NCBI GenBank assembly: GCA_003864495.1
Contig: ML133402.1
Location: 867,913 to 931,912 of the forward strand
DNA from: Nemopilema nomurai
Taxonomy: Eukaryota > Cnidaria > Scyphozoa > Rhizostomeae > Rhizostomatidae
Length of the DNA: 64,000 nt
Direction: 5' to 3'
Notes under the pieces: model-generated
The model's input: only the letters and a program-made list of their open reading frames with translations
What the model was told of the DNA's origin: nothing
Databases searched by the model: none
Translations under genes and position numbers: made by a program
Shown: one piece after another, positions 23,301 to 35,300 of the stretch
Layout: every line of letters begins with the position of its first letter
Numbering within the stretch: position 1 is the stretch's first letter

Positions 23301-26300
23301 GATCCGTCATGAGTTCAGCTTTCGTCTTCGTCTAGGTGTCGAGGGTGTGGCTGCGAATGCGGAAGTAAAGAAGTATGAGCAGCAGAACACCCGATTGAAA
23401 GAAGCCATTGTAAAGTATGTTGTATCATTTTTCTTGGAAATAGAGTACGGGTGATAGGGTTTCATGTTGTCCTGCACAATGTCTAGCAGCATTTAGTGTA
23501 TGACAGACCGACCAATCGTTCTATTTGGAACACTGTTCAAAAGTCAACGCAACACAGCAATCTGCAGCATGAATCTACCAGTTTGGCTACGCGGCGAAGA
23601 ATGTTTTCCTTTCTAGATATCAACGTGTCTTTTCATTGAGAATGTCGGCAAAGTTGTTAATCATCTTTGGTGTAAATGGCACATGAGAATTAAGGAGGAT
23701 TTTAGAAAGGAAACTTTTCTACCCTGATTTATGACGGTGACAAATAGGTAGTTCAATTCAAAATTATTTCTGTGCAGAATGAAGGAACTGTCCGTGAATG
23801 ACAAGACTGAGTTGCAGCAGCTGCAGAAACAGTTCAAAGAAATGAGCAACCAACTGACTGAGATTTCCACAGAAAGGGACAGGCTAGAGTCCAGCCTACA
23901 GGTCTGCCATCTTGCCTTGTTTCTATGTTACTATGATCATTTAGAGAAAGCTTAGAGATACTGAGACTGATGTGACAGCTTTTCATTTGAAATGCAATAA
24001 CAAATTGTTTTGCTTAGGGCAGGTCCCTCAGTTGAAATGAGCAGCCACTACAATTATATTTTTGTGAGGCTCGTTTCTGATTATGTCAGTGAAAGATGTT
24101 CTTAAACTGACTTTAAGTTTCGTTAACAAGAAATTTTAACTTGATTATTATAATCTTGGACCTTTTAAATCTGAATATCTGAATACAAGTTGAGGTTCTT
24201 TGTGCACCACTCATACTATTACACAACCCTAAGAAACATGTTGGATTACGCCCGGGTTCTAGTGCCCGTTTTTAGGTTTCTCACCGTGAGATTTGTTTAT
24301 TATTATCTGACGATATGCCAAGTTGTGTTTCAGTAAATTGCATGGAACGCTTCTTCTGTCTCTTTATAGATTGCTGAAGAATCAATTGATGAACTTAAGG
24401 AGCAGGTATGCAATTGTGTCATGTCCCTCTATGAAACACATTTGCCTCAACCAACCTGTTTATTGATCAAGATATTATCTATTGCACCTATTGCTATGCT
24501 GTAGCTTTTGTTGCTGATTATATTTCATTACACCCGTATAATTTGTTTTGTCATAACCTTTAAGAATAAAAGTTACCATTATTTATAACAATCAAGGTCG
24601 ATTCTGCTTTGGGAGCGGAGGAAATGGTTGAGACACTAACGGACAAGAATTTAGCGTTGGAAGAAGAGATTGAGAAATTGCAGGAGACAGTTGCAGACTT
24701 GGTATGTAACGTAAACCGTTCAATTGCTTTAGAAATTCCAAGATGCTTTTAGGGCGAGGTTTAGAGTTGAATGTAATTATCTTGTTCTGATATGAAATTG
24801 CGTAGTAGCTTTTTTCAAAGTTGCTAATCAGGTTTTCAGATTTTACCTGAGCTCTACCAAGAAAGAGTTGAATTGCTTTGAGTATTGGTATTGCCAAATA
24901 TAATGCCACTTCCATTCTTGTTTATTCGTAATTGATTTCTCCAGCAAAGCGTGTTTGAGTGCTGCAATACTGCTGTACTGCAGCTATTACGTGCCACTGA
25001 TGCATATAATTTCTGATCACTGTTGATCATTTGTTTGTAATCATGTGTTAGTCAGTTGTGTTTGATCATACTCTGATCATGTTTGATCATACTCTGATTA
25101 CGCTTGATCATACTCTGATCATGTTTGATCATGTTTGATCTTACTCTGATCATGTTTCAACTGTTGGTATGATCACAGGAAGCATTGAGAGACCTGAATG
25201 AAGAGTTGGAAGAGAACCACTTGCAGACGGAGCACGATTTAAGAGAAGAACTCGACATGACCATTAATAAGAATAGAGAAGTACGTATAAGCCTCGATTT
25301 GAAACTACCTCGATTTGGAGCTACCTTTATTGTCGTACGCAAAGGTGGTTCACTTGTACTCTAAACGGGGCTTAAGGTGTTTCTTACTTCAAGACACCTA
25401 TACTTTATCGATTCTGTTTTTAACCAAGTACAGCGACTTATTCAGCAAAATGACATTTAACCTCGAATACATAATGTACCTACCAGAGTGTAAGCGGGGG
25501 TACAATGTAACTCTTTGCAGAAAAGGTGACTGGACCAATATGAACTATGCCTGAGTCCAGTTTAACATCTTATTGTATACTAGTTGATTCAACTGGCTTC
25601 ATAAAGTGCGAGTGTCCATAAATCAGAATTTTTAGTTGAGGAAAGGATAGCCGATAGACAGAGACTTGGACCAATATTTATTATTTTCGTTTCTTCAGCT
25701 TGATAGAAAACTGGATGCCACCCATGAAACGATCGCTGACTACCAGGGGACAATAACAAAGTTTAGAGATTTGGTCAACAGTCTTCAGGTATTTACTTAT
25801 ACGGAGTATGTTGTATTGTACTTTATATTCAGGTATTGTAAGTACACTTATTTTACTGCATAGGGTATATTTAATGGTGTTTACCCATGGAGCTTCTTAG
25901 CCGTTTCTAATAGATTTAGAAGATGCAGCTCGCGTTTTTGTAAGTTGTGTTCTCAAGGTCTTCTTACTTTTGGCCACCAATGTTTAAATTAAGCGATTTG
26001 ACTTAACTACTGATTCCAAAGTATTTATTCTGGAAGAACCCGTGCAACGACAATGTAGAGGACCTTTCTCCCCAGATTCGCATTCGAGACTTGCAACAGC
26101 AGCAACAAGAAGACCAATCTGCTGAGAGTGACCAGGCTCTGTTGTCGCAGGCGGCTCCTGAGATCGACTTCAAAATCAAATTTGCTGAAATCAAGCAGCA
26201 TGCCCGTGTAAGTATATAGAAGAGACACTTGCTCGATAATCGTAGCAACTATACTCGATATATTTGTAGAAGTTTCTTTTCCAGTATATACTTTTCATGT

Positions 26301-29300
26301 GTTTCAATTTGATTTGAAAATTTCTGTTTTATAATAAATCAAACTGTTTGCTTTAATTTGTTCACTATTCACCTCTTTAGAACTCAAATTTAATTAGGAA
26401 TTGTCTCACATTTTTTACTTTTGATGTATATTTATGCTCTAATTATCTCAATTTTGACCAGTTATTTGCGGCAAAGTTGAATGATCATAATAATGAGATT
26501 ACTGCTAACCGTTGAACCATACAAATGTACAATTTAATGAAAATGCAGACAGAAATTGGATATAAAGAGAAATTTTCTGTTCAACAGTGTTTCTTTTATT
26601 AGGGAGCATCTTGGTTTATTCTACAGCAGAATATGTTCGAGTTTCATCTGCTAGTTTTGAAACCACTTGCTTCTATCAACTACTGCAGCCATTGCCTGGA
26701 ATTTTTCTGTTTTTCCCCAGGGCATTGAGCTGGAGCTGCGTAAATTCGAAGTTCAAGAGGCAAATGAACACGTGAAAATGCTGGCATCTTATTTGCCAGA
26801 TTATTTCTCAAGACGAGGCGGTAAGCGAGTTTTAGAATCGAGAAGGCACTTCTCTTTTTCGATACCTTTTTGTGTGGCTACGAAAGCTTCTTATCAGACC
26901 TGATTTGATGTATGCTCTTCGTACCTTGTAGCAGTACATAGTCCTGTTAATATGATCATATCAGTTTTTACAGTAACCCGAATAAGGAAAACATAAACAA
27001 ATCCTACAAAGCTATGTGAAAGCAATTAAGAAAGGACTCATGATTTCTAGGACAAGTCTTTTGACATTTTCCTTCCGGTAGCTTTCCGTAGGTGATTCTC
27101 CATCTTGGCGACCTGTTCACTTGAGAAATACAAATAAAGTTTTCTTACGGAAACCTTCTATAAACATCTTTAGTAATAATAGTATCTAAATCCTTAGGCA
27201 ACTTTGTTTGCTGTTTGATCCGTAAGTGCTGGCTCTTCACCTGCGTTACGGTATCCTTTGCTTTGACAGGTGATTATGACGGTGTTCTATTTCTGTTGCT
27301 GCTGTCAAGACTCAGCTTCAAGACCGATCTGCTATGCAACCAACTCCGCGAAAAGGTATCTTGTTGACTGGCCATTTTGTTGCCAGCTCCCGATTTGGCT
27401 GTCATGTATTTTGGAACTTGAAATGTTTCCTGCTACCGTAGAAATCCAATTTTCGCCTATAATTTGGTCAATTTTATGAGCAAATACCCTGTTTAGTTCG
27501 AAAATTTAAGCTGCGATTTCAGAAATGTAGAAACAGACGAAGGCACGATTCCGCTTACTTCCTTCACAAGTGACTGAGTTACCATTTTTGATTGGCCTTG
27601 AACTTTTTTAGAGAATTACTCCTATGTCCTACAAAAGCCACGGAACTGCCTCCTAATTGGAAAAGTAATAGACTTTTCAAGGGACCATTTTCTTGGAGAA
27701 GTTTGGTTCACACAAAAAATTCTATACAGATTCTGCAAAAACCTCCAACCTCTTCTCGATCATTTTGCTGCTGACTAAACAACAAACAGATTGAATAAGA
27801 AAAGCTTTAAACAAAAGAAACCTTAACTTCTTTAAGTTGACTGCCCATTAAATGTTGTCTAAGGCAATTACCCCTTAGATCAGATTGCTAGAAGTTAATT
27901 CAGGGTAATGTATAGACCCTGCAAGTGCCCCTACCCCCCATCCAGATTCCACATGAATTTTGCTGCTTTGAAGTTAATGTGATGGATAAAGTTCTCTTCA
28001 TTGACATGTTTCTCTTTTAATCAAAGCATGACATTGGAGAAGTGGTGGATGATGGTCAGCCATTGAAGGGATCCCGGGGCGATCTCTTGAGTCACGCAAC
28101 ACAGATGATCATGCTGTTGTACCTTTATCAGAAGATAATCGGGGAATATACAAGGTAAGAGTCATGCAGTGTTCCATTATACATAGTACGATGATGGCAC
28201 ATACAACGCTGCTTTAACGTTGTCCAATCTTTCATATTCTTTGTCCTCTAGTCCATCTTGCCTCCACTTATGGTTTTCAATCTTGCTGCTTAATTATACT
28301 TAAGGATAGTCTTTACCTTTACGTTTATGAGAAGGTCAGCCAGACGGTAGCTCCTAACCCTCTTCTCCTATTTTTTAACCCTGCGACAATTGAATCCCAG
28401 ATCCCACAGTTACTTTTCTCTCTCTCCAAAGGGCTGCTAAATCTTGCGACGTTGCTGTTTTTACTCGGATCGCCGCCCAGTACCCTGAGTTGGCTGCTGA
28501 CGAGAAATACGTCGATCACTACCTGAATCTTCTCACCAAAGATGAGGTGCTTTCTCTTCTTATGGAGATATCTTCAATCAGTTTTTGTATTAATTCATTC
28601 GTTTCGACATGTGGTGTATTTCGAACAGTTGTACTGATTTTATAATCAGTTTCGAAGGAACAATATTGTTAGGCATTCATTGAAAGCAAATTCCAGTGCT
28701 GGATTCCTATACTGAAGCTATCAATAATGTTCTCTTCATTGACATATTTCGTTTTTAATCAAAACATAACATTAGGGAAGTGTTGGATGATTGTCAGCCA
28801 TCGAAGCTGTGGCTGCCTCCAGCTTGTGAGGCACAACGTAGTGCAATTGTTATGTGAAAAGTCTTGTGGGGTGAACAGAAGGATAGCTAGACTCTGCATA
28901 GCCCCGTTTACGCTCTGAATATCCCATCGACTATTGATCTTGTATTGAAAATGGGCGATGGGCTAGTTATTTGATATTGGAACCTCGTGTGCATGGGTAC
29001 TCGGTCGTATCAGGTCAACAGGGAGTTATTAAAGTATTTTGCAGATCCTTCTTCTTTTCAAATAAATTTGCAATTATATTTTGCAGCTGGATGATACGGT
29101 GTCTTTGGAGCCACTAGAAAAGGCTATCAAGCATTTCACGGTAACTTATTATTCATCTTTCTTCAGCATATTGCAGCTTATTGAAGAAATGCCTGAAAGT
29201 GTGTGATTATGCGCTTTAGAATCTGTGTTTTTTTATGTTAATGGATGCATGAAGAATTAATATCTATCTATTATCGGTAAAGTTCTTTCTATGTATTCAG

Positions 29301-32300
29301 GAAAAGACTTCGCATTTTCTATTGGGCCTAACCCCGTCAACCATTAAATACAGCTGCTTATCAAACTTGCATGAATACAAAGCACCTTGTGCACATCCTA
29401 AGAATAGGAAAGCAGTTTTGCTTAAATTTGCTTACAGTTTTTCCTTATTAACCTTTGGAAGTAAAATAAAAATGCAACAACACCAGGATTCGAAATTGTT
29501 CTCTTCATAGTCGTTTAATTAAGGCTTCAACTCCTGTTAAATCTTCAAATGTTTAACGGTGTCTCAGCAAATTGCCACCGCCATGAGTTGGTCTTGGACA
29601 TTTGCTTATTCTATATAGGGTCTTTGATATATGGATTGTTCGATGATTTCCACATGCGCAGATGCTAGCAGCTATTTGCATTCCATTAGCTTCTGCTTAC
29701 GAGGCTATGGCTACGAAGCTTAGCGCTTGCTTCCCCTTCTTGATGAATTTTTATTGTAATAAAATCATCTTTGTTGGTTTAAATTTCAAATAAATTTTGA
29801 ATTTCTTTGTTGTAATCCATAAGAATTTTAACATTCTGGCTGTTTTTTGTGTTTCTAGTTACTAGTCAATCAAACTCCATGGCTTTTTGTTTTAGGCGTT
29901 GTATTCGCTCCATCTTGGAAACTACGAGAACTCCCAGACTGAGTTTCTCAATGACGCAATCAGGATCATAAACAGTGGGGCCGAATGCCTCTCCATCGAT
30001 GCTCAGAGGCTGAGGGCGTTGGCCGCGGTACGTCTGCGATTTTTCTTTACGCACCGGACACATTTTTTATCCGATATTACGTTCTAATGTAGCTATCACG
30101 TTCTTGATGCTTCGATGGCATTTATTCGTACGAATGTTTTCCCGCGCGTGCACTTCATGGATGAAAGAAATGGGTAATCATTTGGTAATCAGGCATCAGA
30201 ACTGCTAATCCATCTGATCTTAATTAAGATCTAGAACGTGCACTGAAAATTTATTTATTTTGATGTAATTCTTACTTTGATAATATAAGATAATATAACC
30301 ATTTGGGTATGTTAAACAACACTGGCAAATAGTGTGAATAGTAAATATTAATTATTTGTTATTTTTTCAGTCTTGCGACGAAGGAAGCAAATTCATTAGC
30401 TTCCTGGCTTCTATCGAACTTAGAAACATGGAAGTGAAACAACTTTGCAAGAAGGTGTGCTTTTTCTTCCTTTTGGTTAAAATAAAAAGATAGTTAAAGA
30501 GCCTTCGTTTAGAAGAGTCCAAATTGAAAAACGAGATTTTTGTGCCAAGATCCGTTGTTCCATGCTCTTTTGAAGATTTTTGGTATGGAATACTACCAAA
30601 ATTTAATACTTTTTTGTAATCTATTAATATTGTTTCCAATACAGTACATTGTTTGCTAGCGACTTCTCTTCGTTTCCTTGTCACAAGATGAAATGGTGAC
30701 AAGCATGTTTGCTTGTCAACGGTGTTCTTTGCCAACTCATTTTTGTTGCTTTAGATAAAAAGAAGAATGCCTCAGGATGGTAAAAATATCATTGAATACT
30801 CGAAAGAGGTTGGTCGATTTCCTTCCAACGTTTGGCTTCTGACAATGTCACACCACTATCGTCTCGATACTTTTGTTGTATTTTGGGACGCCCTTTTGAA
30901 GTTTAATGATATTGTCTAGTTATAAATAGACATAAAATCGAAACCTCGTTAGACGTTACGAAACAATATCCAAATAGCAAATGTGATACATTACATTAGT
31001 TAATATGTTACTGTAATATGTAATACTGAAAGTTATGTATTACTGAAAAACTTTTGTCGATAACCTTATTTAAATTTGCTTATAGCAAAGACCGTTGTTT
31101 AACTCGATATTGGAGTGTCTCATCAACTGAAGCCTTTCCTATGAATCCTCACTATTTGTGACATGTCTCACTTTGTATAACAAGCTTGAATTCTTTTCAA
31201 GAACTAAGCACATAACTTCAGATTATCCGTGATGTTTTTGGTTTCAAGGTGATGAATGAGATTAGTGGTGTTGTCACTGAACAAACGAATCTTGTCAAGA
31301 TGGTTCAGGAGCTGGCTAACGTCTCTTCATACAAGGCAAATTCTTTGACAGGTGGGTGTCGAGGAGGTTTTTTATCCTGGTTGTAGTTGATAAAAAAGTT
31401 TCCTAGCGTGTGCTTTTTACCTTTTAAGGAGCTGCGAGGCCACCTGCAATGTTTTGATGTCAGAACATATTTTTATTTTTGTTATGATATTTTAGTACGT
31501 ATTTTAGAATGCTCATAGCGTATTTATCAACGCAGGCTTTTTTATGCAAGTTTCGACCCCTGGTAGCAGCTGATTGATCAATTATTACAATATTTATAAT
31601 CTGAACACTAACTTGTAACGACCTAAATTTAAGATGAAAAACTGATGGGAATAGCAAAGTAATTTTTACATATTTCATTTCGCATCTTCGTGGATGATTT
31701 TTTTTCCCATCAGTGTTGTTTTAATTGAAATAGCCAAGCTCTATTGTGATTGCGTTTTTCGGGTTTTCTAGAGGGAGAGGTTTTGCTGAGTGGTCAGCTC
31801 GAGGAGTCCGCCTGGGACTGCGTGATGTTGGTGTACGAAAAGGACGACGTGGAACCATTAGATTGTGTCAGGTCAGTGGAATACTTTAGCTATAGACAGA
31901 AGGTATCTAGAGAAATAGTCTTGGGGTAATGGTGTCAAGTAATGTGATGAGTTTGGAAACACCTTCTAGTTTCGTCATTAGAAATGTTTCTCTCGTGTTT
32001 TAGCGTAAGCTTCAAGAAGATTTTGTTGTGTCTGTCCGGTGTGACTATTAAGCTGCAAGAGGGAGATTACGACACAGAGCCACCTTCAAAAATTGTGAGT
32101 TTTTGTCTTCTTAGTTCAGCTTTGAAATCGCAAACATTCGGTGATAACAAAAGCTCCTTAAAACTTTCAATGTCGCCATAATTGTAGTTTGAGATTTTTG
32201 TAAATGTAGAAATTGTATAAGTTTCATTTTTTCAAATGTATTGCACAATGGTTGATAGTACAGTTACTCTTAATTTGATCATGACATTCTTCTGAATTTT

Positions 32301-35300
32301 TTATGGTTGGGATCTTTTGTAGCCAGAACAACCTTATTTGATACGTGCAAAGGCCTTCAAAGAAGAACTGTCGATCACAACAAAGCTGGAAGAGAAGATC
32401 GAAGCTAAGGAGCAAGAAATGCTTGAAATTAGGAAAGCCATGAAAATCAAGGTCAGTTCTGTCTTCTTTTCAAACTAAATTACCTGAATTCTAATTGCTT
32501 TTGCTCACTCCTTCCACCAACAAGGAATAGCAATTTTTAGGCCAAACCATTAATTGCCTAAAACTACCTAAATTTTATAGACAAGCATAAAATTTCAATC
32601 ATAGCATTTTTATGTTGAGATGTCAATGATTGCTTTCTAAGCAGAGTGTCCCTATGATTAACGTTGTTGAATTTAGTTGTGTTTATGTTGAATAGGCTGA
32701 AGAACTTAGTGCTGCCAATATTCGCATTGGATTGCTGGAGAAGCGAGCTGACAATGCAGCAAGTGACGTGAGTACCCTGTCCTTCTAAGCGTACAGAAAG
32801 CTACTTTTCAGTTGAAGATCAGCCTTCTCAGCTTACAGAAAGTTTCTTTTAAGCTGGGGATTCGAGAGACTGTCGCTCTGAAGTAAATCTAAAACTAGCT
32901 CTGCTTTTTTCTTTATTCAGTGTGATCCACAATGACAGTTTTGAAAACATGTTTAGAATTTAACATCCTATTTTTAGCGAAATCAGCGAAAGTATTTTTA
33001 TTTTTATTTGTTTTTCATTTGATTGCTTCAGTTGATGAGATTTTGGTTATTATTCAATTTTTTGATTCTAATGAATTTAGACCTTTGGCTTTTGCACTGT
33101 TGACCTCTCAAGTGGACTCAAGCCTTACCCCTTGTTGCGTGTGGCGTTTCACTTTGACTTGCATGAAAGTATGTTTGTTAGTCTATAAACTAATTTTTTT
33201 AAGAAAATAATTTTTCATAATAATCCTGTTTTAGGCTGATGCGAAAGTTGAAAGTGTAAACAAGAAATATGACAACGCGAGCAACGAGCATGCGCAGAAA
33301 ACAAAGTAAGTAAACTATGATAGTAAGATGTGAGGATTTCTTTTCCATGCGCTCCTTCACACCATCCTACTGTTTTCGCTTTCTTTGCAATTATTTAAAT
33401 GAAAGCTAAATGACATTTTGCTTACTAAATTAAGTGGCTGTTGGGAATACTTACTCATGGCAAAGTCCCATAGTACTTTGCTCCCTTCTTAAAGAGGGGT
33501 GGGTTAGGCCCGCTTCCTCTAACTTCTGATCATTTTGAGGTTCTGCTCTTAGTTGAAGTCAAAATTATGCATCTTACGTTGCCCTAGTGATAGCCCTAAA
33601 ACATAGCCTTTGTCATATTCATAGACCCTCTACTCGTTCAACGTGGCTTTTAACCATTCTAATAAAGACCTTCGTACTTACCTTTAACTCACAATGTGCT
33701 GATTCAAACGCGAAGCCAAACTATAACATGCCAACCCTTTTGTGCAGGGAGTATGAGGAGACGTTGGATTGTCTGCAAGCGGACATTGTCAGTCTCGAGA
33801 AGGAGAACCAAGACTTGAAAAAGAGGCTGGATGCATATTCGAAGAAGACCCTGTTAACCGACATTGCCAGGCAGGCACAGGGCGGCTCGGGCATCGCCAG
33901 CCTAGTTGGTGGGTGGAGGAGCTTCCTATTGTCTGGTGCATCTATTATGTTGGTGGTAATTGATCAGGTTGTTTCTGAAGGGCATGAAAGTCCTTCTCGA
34001 AGATATGACAGGGAGGATAAGCACTTCTTGTCTACATTTCTATGAAAAATCCCACTTTTTGTAAACGAAAAGAGTTCGTCTTTTCCATTGGGCTTTTCTA
34101 ACAGAGAGTTACTAAGTTATGGTGCTTGGTGATGTACAACCAATCATACGCTCTTCTTATCACCTTTTAGTGTTTTCGATCCGCAACTGGCTATTTATTT
34201 TGTCAGCTTTTGGTCATTTTCTGACGTTTGCATACTCTGAGGAGTGTCAGACAAAAGAATGCTTTAAGTTAGCAAAAACCGTTTCCGCCATTCTTGTTAT
34301 TTCGAACTTCTTTCACTTTTTTGATTACTCTGTGAGATCAGTGAGAAATTACACGAAAATACAGAATGGTTATTGTTCTGAGAATGTTTACCTTTTTCTA
34401 TCAACCATAGGCTCACCAACAAAATCCGGAGGGATGGGGAAAGGCACTGTTCAAGTGATCATCAAGGACTCTCCCGTTATTCTTTCCCAGGTACGTTTGT
34501 GGCTACAATTTGATCAAACTCAGTGCCGTTGTAGAGATAATCCTCTGGCCTAATCCCACTGAATTTCAATGTGAATGGTGTTGTTTATGTCTGATGTCGA
34601 ATAGGAGAGACGTAGGTAAACCGAGTCAGCCATTCGCTTCCTTGTGGGCGTCACCCAAAAATAAACGCGACGATTAATCACCCTAAAACTTCTCCTGTGC
34701 TTGGAAATGGGCCAATTGTTCTTGATTTTAGAATAAGAAGGACCCGTGTGAGTGAATTGCTTCTCTTCAGTTTTGATCTTTTTATTTTCTTTGTGTTTTG
34801 GCGAAAATTTTAGCGGGAAAAGTTGAAAAATAAAATTGATTCCTTTCGTATTTACATTGACGGTTTATGTTGATTCAAGTGCCCGCTAACACCATCTCAA
34901 GATAAATTTACGCCTGTTGAAACTAGATTGTCGCCTCCCGGTTGTGCAAAACTTGTTCCATTTTTCAGCTCGAATCTCTGAAGAACGCACTAAGTCAGGT
35001 TCGTGCAGAAAACATTCGTTTGAAGGCAAAGCGATTAAAGGTGAGCTTTTGACGTCACATAATCCTATGTAGTACCCAACCTGCGTATTGTCCTTTCCGT
35101 CCGTTTCCGTGCAAGTTTCTAACTAACTACATTGTCTGTCAACTACGTCATTCTACCTAAAATTTTTATTCTGATGCGCAAAAGCCGTAATTAGGGTGTA
35201 GTGATTTTGTACATTACTGCTGCTTTATCGATTGGCCCACTTTTGTCAAGTAGAGCCCGACGCGTTTTTTTAGAACAGTTCAGACCAAAGCCCACTTCGT

